Source: Actinomycetota bacterium (GTDB lineage Bacteria > Actinomycetota > Acidimicrobiia > IMCC26256 > PALSA-610). Taken from it: a DNA stretch of 64,000 nt. Position 1 is the first letter of the stretch; every line of letters starts with the position of its first letter. Location: assembly GCA_005779395.1 (NCBI GenBank), contig SXJP01000002.1, forward strand, positions 1 through 64,000, given 5' to 3'. Position numbers and translations under genes: made by a program. The notes under the pieces are model-generated. The model was not told the DNA's origin. It searched no databases and was given only the letters and a program-made list of their open reading frames with translations. This document shows, one piece after another, positions 43,177-51,800 of the stretch.

Positions 43177-44499
43177 CTAAACCGCTTTTTCCACTACGGC
43201 GTCAGGCTTATGTGCGAAAACGCGACTACGCAAGGTGCCTGTAACTGTTACAAGTCCTATTCCACCGAGCACACAGAGGAATGGCTCTGCCGTTGAGCGA
43301 TACCTGACGTTGCCGAAAGTGAGTGCAACGCCTGCAGCTACGACAAAGAATGGCATTACGAGACCAAGAACTGGATTGCCCAACCGCCTCAAATGACGGA
43401 TACCGACAACAGATGCCAGTGCAAGAATCCAGTAACCGATGAAAGCGCTAAGGGCAACGAAGGGTTCGCGACCTTCGGCATCTCTATCGAACCTGAGTTG
43501 TTGGAGCGGCCTGTAAAGATAGAAGGTGCGACCGATCCGCATTGGCACTACAGCCGCGAGTCGAGGAATGTGATCTTTCGCATAGCGCGTAGCGAAGCGT
43601 GCGTACGCGCGATCGGCTTGTGTCTGATCGGCTTCCTTTGGCATGTCGGCTGACGCAGCGACACTCATGTTGCACCCGAAACTCCAGTAGCCAGAGAAAT
43701 CCCCGTAGTACGTCGCATCGCAATTCCCCGATGCGAGGGTTTGGCCAAAACTTGTAGTTAGCAAGACCGGGTGCTCAAACCGGCCTGAGTTGTACGCCAT
43801 CCACGGAACCGTGATCGTGATTGCGGTGAGAGCGGCGATGGCGATGGCACTGCTGCGCTGTCGCCAAGACCAGCTGCGGTGACGAATGACTGTCGGCAAG
43901 TAAATCAACGGCAGGTAGAGCGACAATTCTGATCGTGTCAAGACGGCGATACCGCCAAGCGAACCAATCCCGATGATTCTCCACAGGGTCGGCTTATCGC
44001 CAAAGCGAGTGATCAACCAGACGAGTAGGACGGCAAGAAAGCACGCCACCGACTCGGATGTAACAAAGCCGTCCCACGACCAGAGACTCGGGTAGACCGC
44101 AGCTGCGGTTGCAGCGCTGAGGCCCGCCGCGTGTCCTGCCAAACGTCGAGTCAACAAGCCAACAATCACCACGGTCGCTGTGCCGAGCATTGACGCCCAA
44201 ACCATGTGCTGTTGAAAGCTTCGGAGGCCCAAGAAAGACCCGATCGAATAGAACGCGATTGCTCCGGGTGGGTTAGCGGAGGCTTCCGGATTATCAGTGT
44301 CCCACACAAGTAGGCCGTCGCGCATAAAAGCAGATTTCGTGAACCCTTCGCCGTCTGCGAGCGCATTAGCAGCGTTGTGGTACACCTTTGAGTCGCCTAG
44401 TGCGACGACGTCGTGCCTGCTCGCCGCATATCCAACGCGTATAACCAACGCGCAAACTGCGATCATGAAGAGCAGCCGCGCGAATCTTCGCGAAGTCAA
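43177..44499 (-). CDS. Membrane glycosyltransferase (GT39/ArnT-like)
   Basis: A 440-residue integral membrane protein with about ten hydrophobic segments. The N-terminus (FMIAVCALVIRVGYAASR), the acidic ALGDSKVYHNAANALADGEGF loop and ANPPGAIAFYSIGSFLGL resemble GT-C glycosyltransferases of the ArnT/protein-mannosyl type, which use polyprenyl-phosphate sugars at the outer face. It sits between mpa and dop, 18 and 9 bases from each, inside the proteasome operon, which is not its usual place. Acceptor and sugar are unknown. Confidence 0.75.
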   Translation of the reverse strand: MTSRRFARLLFMIAVCALVIRVGYAASRHDVVALGDSKVYHNAANALADGEGFTKSAFMRDGLLVWDTDNPEASANPPGAIAFYSIGSFLGLRSFQQHMVWASMLGTATVVIVGLLTRRLAGHAAGLSAATAAAVYPSLWSWDGFVTSESVACFLAVLLVWLITRFGDKPTLWRIIGIGSLGGIAVLTRSELSLYLPLIYLPTVIRHRSWSWRQRSSAIAIAALTAITITVPWMAYNSGRFEHPVLLTTSFGQTLASGNCDATYYGDFSGYWSFGCNMSVAASADMPKEADQTQADRAYARFATRYAKDHIPRLAAVVPMRIGRTFYLYRPLQQLRFDRDAEGREPFVALSAFIGYWILALASVVGIRHLRRLGNPVLGLVMPFFVVAAGVALTFGNVRYRSTAEPFLCVLGGIGLVTVTGTLRSRVFAHKPDAVVEKAV

Positions 44500-44517
44500 G
44501 GGGTCGATGGTCAGAGG

Positions 44518-46278
44518 TTACAGGTATTGCCCAGTCGTCACGCGTTCGATCTGACGGCCACCCTTAGCTTCCTCGCCCTTTTGAATGATCGTGCGCACAT
44601 AAACGATTCGCTCACCCTTCTTGCCCGAGATCTTGGCCCAGTCGTCTGGGTTAGTTGTGTTCGGTAGGTCTTCGTGTTCTCTGAACTCTTGTTTGATCGA
44701 GTCAACCAAGTCCTGAGTGCTTATGCCAACGCCACCGCCAGAAATCGCTCGCTTGATCGACAACTTCTTTGCTCTTCGTACGATGTTTTCGATCATGGCG
44801 CCGGAAGCGAAGTCCTTGAAGTACATCACTTCCTTGTCGCCATTGTGGTACGTGACCTCAAGAAACTTATTCTCGTCACCAGTGTCGTACATGATCTCGA
44901 CAGCTGCTTCGATCATCGTCGTGACAGTTGCTTCGAGATCGCCACGTGACTTCTTCACTTCATCTTCAGCGAGCGGCAAGTCAGCGGTCAGATATTGACT
45001 GAAGATCCGAGAAGCTGAATGGGCATCAGGGCGCTCGATCTTTATCTTCACGTCAAGCCGACCGGGGCGCAAGATCGCGGGGTCGATGAGGTCCTCGCGG
45101 TTCGAAGCACCGATCACAATGACGTTCTTGAGACTCTCGACACCGTCTATTTCGGCGAGAAGCTGCGGGACGATAGTGCTCTCCATATCTGAACTGATGC
45201 CGGTCCCGCGGGTGCGAAACAAAGAGTCCATTTCGTCGAAGAAGATGATTACTGGCACACCTTCTTCGCTCTTCTCCCTCGCTCGTTGGAAAATCATCCG
45301 AATCGTTCGTTCGGTCTCGCCGACGTATTTGTTGAGCAGTTCTGGGCCCTTGATATTTAGGAAGTAACTCTTCGTACGAGCATTTCCAGTCTTCTCGGAC
45401 ACTCGTTTGGCTAGAGAGTTTGCGACAGCCTTCGCGATCAGCGTCTTGCCGCATCCTGGTGGCCCGTACAACAGGATCCCTTTGGGAGGTTGTAGCCCGT
45501 GATCCTTAAACAGGTCGCCATGAAGATAGGGCAATTCGACAGCGTCCTTGATCATCTCAATTTGGTCGTCGAGACCGCCTACATCGTCGTAACTGACATC
45601 GGGAACCTCTTCGAGAATTAGTTCCTCTGCCTCCGGTCTTGGGAGTTTTTCGAGCAATAGTCCAGATCGGCTATCGAGAAGAATGTGATCACCAGCGCGT
45701 AGGGCGACTCCGACGAGGCTTGCGGCTAACTCACAGACTCGCTCTTCGTCTGCGCGCCCGGTCACGATCGCACGGGTCTCCCCTTCGAGCATGTCGCGAA
45801 ACACAACGATCTCGCCAGCGCCGTCGGATGACCGAACCTCGACGACATTGAACGACTCGTTCAGCACAACTTCTTGGCCGCGCTCAAGCGAATCAATCTC
45901 GATCTCAGGGTGGGCGCTCACCCGCATTTTGCGGCCGCTCGTGAAAATGTCGACGGTTTGGTCTTCGTTCTTGCCCAGAAATGTTCCGTAGGCATTTGGA
46001 GGCATCGTCAGCTTTTCGACCTCTTCACGTAACGCCGAAATATGTTCACGCGCTTCGCGGAGCGTTGTCGAAAGCTTCTCGTTCTGTGAAACTGCCTGTT
46101 GCAGGGAACCCTTAGTCGCTAAGAGTTGTTCTTCGAGGGTTCGTACTCGTTTTGGGGCATCCTGGAGGCGACGCCGTAGTACAACGATCTCTTCTTGCAG
46201 GGCGACCGCTTGCTCTCGCATTTCGTCGAGACCGATGGCTTCTGCTGCTGTGTCGTCCCCGCTGTTGTCAGATGACAT
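44518..46278 (-). CDS. mpa: Proteasomal ATPase Mpa/ARC
   Basis: A 586-residue AAA+ ring ATPase that unfolds pupylated proteins. The N-terminal coiled coil (about 18-90) binds Pup. Two OB domains follow. Walker A is [15 protein letters not shown], Walker B is [11 protein letters not shown], with the sensor region [23 protein letters not shown]. The chain ends in GQYL, the tail that docks into the 20S alpha ring. The ATG at 46278 follows GAGGAGG; an in-frame GTG two codons up overlaps that site. Confidence 0.95.
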   Translation of the reverse strand: MSSDNSGDDTAAEAIGLDEMREQAVALQEEIVVLRRRLQDAPKRVRTLEEQLLATKGSLQQAVSQNEKLSTTLREAREHISALREEVEKLTMPPNAYGTFLGKNEDQTVDIFTSGRKMRVSAHPEIEIDSLERGQEVVLNESFNVVEVRSSDGAGEIVVFRDMLEGETRAIVTGRADEERVCELAASLVGVALRAGDHILLDSRSGLLLEKLPRPEAEELILEEVPDVSYDDVGGLDDQIEMIKDAVELPYLHGDLFKDHGLQPPKGILLYGPPGCGKTLIAKAVANSLAKRVSEKTGNARTKSYFLNIKGPELLNKYVGETERTIRMIFQRAREKSEEGVPVIIFFDEMDSLFRTRGTGISSDMESTIVPQLLAEIDGVESLKNVIVIGASNREDLIDPAILRPGRLDVKIKIERPDAHSASRIFSQYLTADLPLAEDEVKKSRGDLEATVTTMIEAAVEIMYDTGDENKFLEVTYHNGDKEVMYFKDFASGAMIENIVRRAKKLSIKRAISGGGVGISTQDLVDSIKQEFREHEDLPNTTNPDDWAKISGKKGERIVYVRTIIQKGEEAKGGRQIERVTTGQYL

Positions 46279-46452
46279 CGGCACCTCCTCGGTTCTCCCT
46301 CACCATATTGCGAGTACAAGCGAATGTCTAGGCATCCTGTAGTTTCTGTTCCGGAAACATGTTTGTTGTGCAACTCTGTGTAACTTGTTGCCTGCAACTA
46401 AGGGTTACAGACTTCTTATCGGCTACACGAACGCCAAGTGAGGAATAAGGCT
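46279..46452. promoter_or_regulatory. Divergent intergenic region between mpa and ferredoxin
   Basis: This gap of about 170 bases serves both mpa (minus) and the ferredoxin gene (plus). It holds several small inverted repeats: GTTTC-7 bases-GAAAC (46342-46358), a GTTG/CAAC pair and a GCAAC/GTTGC pair just after it. These could be regulatory sites, but none matches an operator I know. I see no clear -10/-35 pair and no gene here. Confidence 0.3.
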
Positions 46453-46689
46453 ATGAAGGTCTGGATCGATCAAGATCTATGCACAGGTGACGGGCTCTGC
46501 GAAGAGATCGCACCCGACGTTTTTACTCTGCTTGACGATGGTCTCGCATACGTGAAGGAAGGCGCCACTGTCTATTCGAGTCCGGGTGGCGCTGAAGGCC
46601 TCGCGAGCTTCCCAGATAGTCAACTCGACGCAGTTGTCGAGTCTGCTGAGGAATGCCCCGGGGAGTGCATTTTTATCGAAGTCGATTAG
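46453..46689 (+). CDS. Ferredoxin (3Fe-4S or 4Fe-4S type)
   Basis: A 78-residue single-cluster ferredoxin. The cysteines lie in DLCTGDGLCEEIAP (C-x5-C) and EECPGECIFIE (C-P-x2-C). The pattern resembles the ferredoxins that serve cytochrome P450 or acyl-CoA systems. An acidic insert separates the halves. The ATG at 46453 has a GAGGAA site upstream. It is divergent from mpa. Its redox partner cannot be told from the window. Confidence 0.85.
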   Translation: MKVWIDQDLCTGDGLCEEIAPDVFTLLDDGLAYVKEGATVYSSPGGAEGLASFPDSQLDAVVESAEECPGECIFIEVD

Positions 46690-46698
46690 CTGAGGCCG

Positions 46699-47490
46699 TC
46701 ATTTGTATTCGATGCAGTCGCCTGCATCGACACTTGAGCTATTCGCATTTGTTGCGGCATCGATTGCTGCCTCGATTTCTTCTCGCGCTAAGGCGTAGGC
46801 GATTGTGTTCGAGCCTGGGTCGATAGCGAACGCCACTGCGACAAGATGCCCTTCTTCGTCGACAACGGCTGAGCCCGAATCGCCTGGTTCGAGTCGGGCT
46901 CCAAGCACGACCACCGACCTAGAAGACTTTGTGTCGCCGTAGATATCGGTACCTATAGCGCGAATTGTTTCGCCGATACGCGCCGGCGAAACCTCCAAAA
47001 CTCCCCCGCCGGGGAAACCAAACACTCCGGCGAGCGCTCCGACTTTTGCGTCACCCAAGGCCAGACGGTCGGCCACCAGGCCATCGACTCTTAAGATCGC
47101 GACATCCTTCAACGGATCGAATGCGACCACCTTCGCGACGAATTCTCTGCCACTTAGATTTTCGACGGATGTCCTTGACTCCCCGGCGACAACGTGCGCG
47201 TTGGTGATGATGAGGCCCGCACCAACGACAACGCCCGTGCCGTTTTGTCGGAGGTCACACGCGACACCAGACACCTTGACGATTGACTCTTCTACCTTGG
47301 CGATAAGTTCCGGTTCGAGACCGTGCTTCGGTGGTTTCCCGGGATCCGGAGGCTTGGAAGAAGGGCTCAGTATCCCGGGGCGTGGACCGAAACCAGTGTT
47401 GATAAAGCGATTTAGTAAGGGTCGAAACAGGGCTGTCGCCATCAAGATCGCGAGTGCGATCGCGCACCAAGTGCGGACACGTGTCTTCAA
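46699..47490 (-). CDS. Membrane-anchored trypsin-like serine protease (MarP/HtrA-like)
   Basis: About 263 residues, starting at a TTG that overlaps the trmI stop (TTGA). A membrane anchor (AIALAILMATALF) lies near the N-terminus, then a Pro-rich linker. The protease domain has the triad in ITNAHVV (His), PLKDVAILRV (Asp) and LEPGDSGSAVV (Ser). It resembles the periplasmic domain of mycobacterial MarP, but lacks the four-helix membrane part. A two-cysteine pair (SGVACDLRQ and DAGDCIEYK) may form a disulfide. It is the last gene of the ttuB-ttuA-trmI run. Confidence 0.8.
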   Translation of the reverse strand: MKTRVRTWCAIALAILMATALFRPLLNRFINTGFGPRPGILSPSSKPPDPGKPPKHGLEPELIAKVEESIVKVSGVACDLRQNGTGVVVGAGLIITNAHVVAGESRTSVENLSGREFVAKVVAFDPLKDVAILRVDGLVADRLALGDAKVGALAGVFGFPGGGVLEVSPARIGETIRAIGTDIYGDTKSSRSVVVLGARLEPGDSGSAVVDEEGHLVAVAFAIDPGSNTIAYALAREEIEAAIDAATNANSSSVDAGDCIEYK

Positions 47491-48272
47491 GATTCTGGCG
47501 GCACTAACAAGCGAGCGTGTGTGAGGAAGCCTGTGTGTGCGACCATGCGATGATCTGGCCGCACCGACTGACCCTCGACGTGCCAAGTGCGCTGCAGAAT
47601 TTCGAGTGACTCAGCCATGCCGAAAGCAGAATTGTCGAGCGATTCACGCAGCCTTCCGACCTGCCCGATAGTCGGCAGATAGGACACGAGAATGCCGCCA
47701 GGTCGGAGTGCCTTCTCTGCGTGTGGAACCACCTGCCATGGCTCTGGCAGATCGAGCACAATACGGTCGATGGCGATCGCGTCGATCCCCTGATAGATGT
47801 CGCGCACCTCGACACTCAGAGGTTGGTCTGGACCCAAGAATGCCTCGACGTTGAGCTGCGCCCGCTTAGCGAAGTCCTCGCGAATTTCATATCCAGTCAC
47901 ATGACCAGTCGGGCCAACAGCACGCAGCAAAGTAGTAGTGAGCGCACCTGAGCCGATTCCAGACTCGAGGACCTTCGCTCCAGGGAAGACATCCGCGAGC
48001 ATCAAAATCGGACCGAGGTCCTTTGGGTAGATGACTTGCGCGCCTCGCGGCATTTCGAGCACGAAATCGCTCAGTGTCGGCCGAAGAACGACGAACCGCT
48101 GTCCTAGGGTTGTGCGAGCACTCACTCCCTCGTCGTGACCTATCAAGTCGTCGTGCGACAAGATGCCAGCGTGTGAGTGAAACGCCCCGCCCTCGACGAG
48201 CGTAATTAGATGGCGACGCTTCTTCGAATCTGTGAGCAATACCTTTTCTCCAGCTACGAGATCTCTGCTCAC
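47487..48272 (-). CDS. trmI: tRNA (adenine-58-N1)-methyltransferase TrmI
   Basis: A 261-residue SAM-dependent enzyme that makes m1A58 in the T-loop of tRNA. The SAM loop is VLESGIGSGALTTTLLRA, the acidic motif is VTGYEIREDF, and RIVLDLPEPWQVV is the catalytic strand (DLPEPW). PRGAQVIYPKDLGPIL is the family entry motif. The GTG start at 48272 overlaps the TGA of the TtuA-like gene, so the two tRNA enzymes are co-translated. In Mycobacterium the orthologue (Rv2118c) also lies near mpa. Confidence 0.9.
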   Translation of the reverse strand: MSRDLVAGEKVLLTDSKKRRHLITLVEGGAFHSHAGILSHDDLIGHDEGVSARTTLGQRFVVLRPTLSDFVLEMPRGAQVIYPKDLGPILMLADVFPGAKVLESGIGSGALTTTLLRAVGPTGHVTGYEIREDFAKRAQLNVEAFLGPDQPLSVEVRDIYQGIDAIAIDRIVLDLPEPWQVVPHAEKALRPGGILVSYLPTIGQVGRLRESLDNSAFGMAESLEILQRTWHVEGQSVRPDHRMVAHTGFLTHARLLVPPES

Positions 48273-49210
48273 TTGATGCTTCCCGACAGTTTCACTGGCG
48301 TGGCGGTTCCTGCGCATGCGCGTTGTTGTAATCGACAGAACGCGCATACTTCAGCGGTGGTTGCCGACCCGCAGACGGTGCAAGGAATCAGCTCTGACCG
48401 TTCGACAACCGCGATGTCCGCAAATCTTTGATGTGCGCGGTCGAGAAAGTTGAAAAGGAACGCAGCCTTCGATCCAGGTGAACGGTCTTCGAGAACATTC
48501 AACAGATCCTTATAAGTCAAGTGCTTGTTGCCGGCGGCCATGGGGCATTCGTCAAGGATGTAGTCGATTTCATGTACTACGCAGTAGGCAGCCATTTCTC
48601 TCTCGCCGAGTCGGACGAGTGGCTTGATCTTTCGTACGAATCCATTCGACGCTTCGAGCACAGGGAACTGACGGGCTAAGTACTCTTCGTCCCACCGCAT
48701 TGTGTTGCCGAAAAGCACCGCTGCTTCATCGTCAAGGTTGTGGCCGGTCGCGAGTGTCGGGTAGCCGAGCTGCACGGCGGCCTGGTTGAAGAGGTGTCGT
48801 TTTGATAGGCCGCACGCGCTACATGGTGCGCGCTTCGCGATTTTGGCTCCCGTGACGACGCCGAATCCGACATCCCTCGGCAGGTCGATCTCATGAAGTT
48901 TCAGCGATTCGCGCGTCGCGAACTTTCGGGCGCGCTCTGCCGAAGCCTGGCTGTAATCCGCTATCCCGAGGCCCAAGTACAAGCCATCGACTTCGTAGCC
49001 AAGTTGGCTCAGAATGTGCCAGAGGGCAAGACTGTCCTTGCCGCCCGACACGGCTACCAAGACTCGCTGGTCCGCTTCGAGCATCTTGTAGTCGTGAATC
49101 GCACGTCGAACCTGTTCTTGGCAGTGATGCACGAAGCACTCTTTGCAGAAGGCTGCGTTATGTCTCCGCAAATCGATGATTGCGCCCTTCTTGCATCGCC
49201 TGCACTTCAC
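48269..49210 (-). CDS. ttuA: TtuA-like tRNA 2-thiolation enzyme
   Basis: A 313-residue PP-loop ATPase of the TtcA/TtuA group. Zinc sites lie at both ends (Cys 3, 6, 22, 25 and Cys 277, 280, 289, 292). The PP-loop is AVSGGKDS (53-60). The [4Fe-4S] ligands Cys130, Cys133 and Cys222 fall at the same numbers as in Thermus thermophilus TtuA, which puts sulfur on U54/T54 of tRNA. The GTG start overlaps the stop of a MoaD/ThiS-like sulfur carrier and the stop overlaps trmI. This context separates it from TtcA. Confidence 0.85.
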   Translation of the reverse strand: MKCRRCKKGAIIDLRRHNAAFCKECFVHHCQEQVRRAIHDYKMLEADQRVLVAVSGGKDSLALWHILSQLGYEVDGLYLGLGIADYSQASAERARKFATRESLKLHEIDLPRDVGFGVVTGAKIAKRAPCSACGLSKRHLFNQAAVQLGYPTLATGHNLDDEAAVLFGNTMRWDEEYLARQFPVLEASNGFVRKIKPLVRLGEREMAAYCVVHEIDYILDECPMAAGNKHLTYKDLLNVLEDRSPGSKAAFLFNFLDRAHQRFADIAVVERSELIPCTVCGSATTAEVCAFCRLQQRACAGTATPVKLSGSIK

Positions 49211-49407
49211 TGTGAGCCACCCGAGGTAACGGCTCGAATCTCGATGGTGTCAGCATCGTGAAGGACAGTGTCGCGTGTCACGAGCTCGTTGTTACAGATT
49301 ACAATGACCGATTCTGCGATGATTTGAAGTGAACCGAGCAGTGCTTCAACGCTCGTCGGGCCGCTGATCACGAGTTCGCGTGTTGGGTTGCGCAGCAGAA
49401 CGTTCAT
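49207..49407 (-). CDS. TtuB/ThiS-like ubiquitin-fold sulfur carrier
   Basis: A 66-residue beta-grasp protein: MNVLLRNPTRELVISGP, VEALLGSL, ICNNELVTRDTVLHDADTIEI, then VTSGGSQ. In T. thermophilus TtuB a C-terminal thiocarboxylate donates sulfur to TtuA. Here the Gly-Gly pair (63-64) is followed by Ser-Gln, so it would need trimming before it could be activated. The stop overlaps the TtuA GTG, which fixes the pairing. Homology to TtuB rather than ThiS or MoaD is by context. Confidence 0.75.
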   Translation of the reverse strand: MNVLLRNPTRELVISGPTSVEALLGSLQIIAESVIVICNNELVTRDTVLHDADTIEIRAVTSGGSQ

Positions 49408-49461
49408 CTGATCTTGAGGCTACCGGTAACTGCTCGCGGACCTATTGCGAGAGTCAACCAA

Positions 49462-49683
49462 CTATTTTGACGAAGAGTGCGACGAAAGCTCCCAGACTTC
49501 ACCCGGCAGGATCTTGTGCCGGTAGAGAATCTCGGGTTTCGGATTAGCAATGTGTCGCAAGACTCTCGTTCCGGTGAGGACCACAGCAAGAACGAGAAAT
49601 GGTTGTGACCCGCGAAGGCCTCGTCGCCATGCCGTCGTGTACATGCTCTTCGACAAGTAGCCGTATTTAGGTTGATCTCTCAT
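49462..49683 (-). CDS. Small conserved membrane protein
   Basis: A 73-residue protein with a basic N-terminus, one hydrophobic segment (QPFLVLAVVLTGTRVL) and the ending YRHKILPGEVWEL. This pattern recurs in short actinobacterial membrane proteins of unknown function. It lies just after another small membrane protein gene on the same strand (13-base gap), in a set of three that begins at about 50244. Confidence 0.6.
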   Translation of the reverse strand: MRDQPKYGYLSKSMYTTAWRRGLRGSQPFLVLAVVLTGTRVLRHIANPKPEILYRHKILPGEVWELSSHSSSK

Positions 49684-49696
49684 GGTTTCGGTGGAC

Positions 49697-49930
49697 TCAG
49701 ATCCGCCGGATCTCTACGATCGTGGATCGCCGTCTTCCGTTACGTCGCCCGAACACGAAGGCGCCGATAACAAGAACGACACCAATGGCGACTGCGACCG
49801 CTACGCCGACACTCTTGGCCTGGGCAACACCGTCGTCGAGAGGATTCGCGAGTTCATTCAGTTTGGCGTGTATATCGTCTCGCGTTATCGGGCGATCTTC
49901 TGACTTGGTGGTGTCGCGGGTCGTTGTCAT
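49697..49930 (-). CDS. Small DUF3618-like membrane protein
   Basis: A 77-residue protein with a charged N-terminal helix (ITRDDIHAKLNELANPL), one membrane segment (VAVAVAIGVVLVIGAFVFG) and a basic end (RRNGRRRSTIVEIRRI). The layout resembles DUF3618 proteins, which often go with the phage-holin-like family encoded just upstream. Its start overlaps the end of that gene by 4 bases. Confidence 0.6.
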   Translation of the reverse strand: MTTTRDTTKSEDRPITRDDIHAKLNELANPLDDGVAQAKSVGVAVAVAIGVVLVIGAFVFGRRNGRRRSTIVEIRRI

Positions 49931-50244
49931 TTAGGACCGTCCTTCGGAGCCGAGCGTGAGACCTTGAAGCAGGTGACTGCACCCGCAGTCAGGAGTGCAA
50001 TGACCGCGAAGTAGCTGAACACCGAAAGATTGCCAGAAAACGCAGACTCGAACTCGGTCACAAACATTCGGAGTGTGCCAATCGCTATGAAGAAGATGCC
50101 GAGAGCGATCACTAAGGCTCCGCCTAAGCCGAAGCCGATGAAGCGCCCGGAATCTTTGATTGGGTCGAGCAACTCCTGCTTTGAATAAGCGATGAGCAAA
50201 TCTCTGAGGTCGATGGCTTGGCGTTTCGGGGTCTTGTCAGGCAC
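49927..50244 (-). CDS. Putative actinobacterial holin-X family membrane protein
   Basis: About 105 residues. A soluble helix (AIDLRDLLIAYSKQELLDPIKD) is followed by two membrane segments (FGLGGALVIALGIFFIAIGTL and FSYFAVIALLTAGAVTC). This matches the DUF1469/holin-X family, common in actinobacterial chromosomes and not evidence of a phage. The start is set at GTG 50244; a TTG at 50265 is possible. It heads a group of three small membrane genes. Confidence 0.65.
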   Translation of the reverse strand: MPDKTPKRQAIDLRDLLIAYSKQELLDPIKDSGRFIGFGLGGALVIALGIFFIAIGTLRMFVTEFESAFSGNLSVFSYFAVIALLTAGAVTCFKVSRSAPKDGPK

Positions 50245-50327
50245 GGAGTAAGACACTATTCGCAAGAGAGCTCAAGATTCCAGGCCAATGATTTTTCATC
50301 GTTAAGCCGAGTTCAAGCGGTAGAAAC

Positions 50328-51800
50328 TCATCGTCCGCGGCGTGCGCGATATTGCGAGTCGCGCCAAAGATGTTCTAGAGCCCTCACTGCTCGGTCGGCT
50401 GTTGCATAACAAAGGCGTCCACTAGCTCGCACCGCGGTTGGCCCAGCGTTGTCGGGGTCGGCAATTGCTAGTTCCGAAGCAGTCAAGATTGGCTTGTCGT
50501 AGCGCCGCGATATCTCGTCAGCCGCTTGCGCAAAACGCGCGTCCTGTCGTTCGTGGTAAGCGACGATGCGTTCTAGCCCGTAGTCAGGGTAAAAGGGACC
50601 ATTGCGCATCAGTCGAGCCTGGTTGCTTTGGATGCCCAAGCCCAAATACACGATCGCGTCAACCTGTGGGTCTCTCGCAACGAGTTCCAAGACCTCTGGG
50701 ATCGTGTCTCGTGTTTCGCCACCTGCAAGATCGATCGGGTTATTGCGACTCCACCTAGGGGGCAACTTGGCGTCGATAGCCGAATGAAGGTCGTCACCGA
50801 GGGACGCGAGTGTGAGGTCGCTTCTTGTAATTGCATCTGCTGTTACGACGCCCCAACCACCAGCGGTCGTGACGATCATCGTTCGAGGACCGCGTACACG
50901 TGGCTGCGTAGCGAACGTTGCCGCGGCTTCGAACGCGTCCTCGACAGTGTCGGCTCTTACAACACCTGCTTGGCGACACATGCCATCGAAAATTCGATCG
51001 TCCGCAGCCAGACTTCCGGTGTGACTAGCTGCTGCCTTGGCACCGCCACTTGTAGAGCCGCCTTTAAGGATGACTAAGGGCTTCTTCGCAGAGATGGCGC
51101 CCAATCGTTCGAACAGGGCGCGGCCATCTGACACTCCCTCTAGATAAGCCAAGCTCACGGCTGTTTCGGGGTCCTCTGCGTAGAACTCGAGGTAATCGAC
51201 TATCCCGACTGATGCTGCGTTTCCGGCACTGACTGCACGGCTGATTCCGACGCCTGTGGCTTTCGCGAGATTAAGGAACGAACTCACGAAGTTTCCGCTC
51301 TGGCTTGCGATCGCAATCTTCCCCGCCGGCGGAAAGGGTGCAACGATTTGAGCGCAGAGGCTGCTCGGAGTGCTGACGATCCCCTGTCCATTCGGACCAG
51401 CTAGAAGGATGCCCAATTCGGAAGCTCTAGCTACTAGATGCGCTTCGGCTTCGCGTCCGCTAACGCCTGCCTCGCCGTAACCAGCGCTTGTGATGAATGC
51501 AGCGGTGATCCCCTTGCGAGCGCATGCTTCGAGGAGTTCGAGATTTGCTGACGCTGGTGTACACACGAATACGAGGTCGTACATGTCGTTCGGTAGGTAT
51601 TCGATGTCGGCAACAGTTGCTACTCCGAGCACCGAACTTCCGTCTCTGTTCGTTGCAGCGACCGCGCCCTTGTAACCACAACTGAGGATGTTGTGCAATG
51701 CGACGTATCCAAACTTGCCAGGATGGGTACTGACACCAGCGACGACAACGCCTTTTGGCTCAAACAACGCCTTGAACTCTTGGCGGCGAGAGGCGTTCAT
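50328..51800 (-). CDS. ADP-forming acyl-CoA synthetase, CoA-binding (alpha) subunit
   Basis: A 490-residue protein with the CoA-binding and succinyl-CoA-ligase-like domains of ADP-forming acetyl/acyl-CoA synthetases. FEPKGVVVAGVSTHPGKFGYVAL starts the CoA-binding domain, FITSAGYGEAG and LLAGPNGQGIV follow, and the phosphorylated His is in KAAASHTGSLA. It works with the ATP-grasp subunit encoded just upstream, whose stop overlaps its ATG. It either conserves energy as ATP from acyl-CoA or activates acids; the direction is not readable. Confidence 0.85.
   Translation of the reverse strand: MNASRRQEFKALFEPKGVVVAGVSTHPGKFGYVALHNILSCGYKGAVAATNRDGSSVLGVATVADIEYLPNDMYDLVFVCTPASANLELLEACARKGITAAFITSAGYGEAGVSGREAEAHLVARASELGILLAGPNGQGIVSTPSSLCAQIVAPFPPAGKIAIASQSGNFVSSFLNLAKATGVGISRAVSAGNAASVGIVDYLEFYAEDPETAVSLAYLEGVSDGRALFERLGAISAKKPLVILKGGSTSGGAKAAASHTGSLAADDRIFDGMCRQAGVVRADTVEDAFEAAATFATQPRVRGPRTMIVTTAGGWGVVTADAITRSDLTLASLGDDLHSAIDAKLPPRWSRNNPIDLAGGETRDTIPEVLELVARDPQVDAIVYLGLGIQSNQARLMRNGPFYPDYGLERIVAYHERQDARFAQAADEISRRYDKPILTASELAIADPDNAGPTAVRASGRLCYATADRAVRALEHLWRDSQYRARRGR

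Noticed and set aside
49404..49589. 61-codon minus-strand frame
   Set aside because: It overlaps a better small membrane gene (49462-49683) with a family-like C-terminus, and has no motif.
49927..50244. Reading the holin-X protein as sign of a prophage
   Set aside because: The family is common in actinobacterial chromosomes, and no other phage gene is near.
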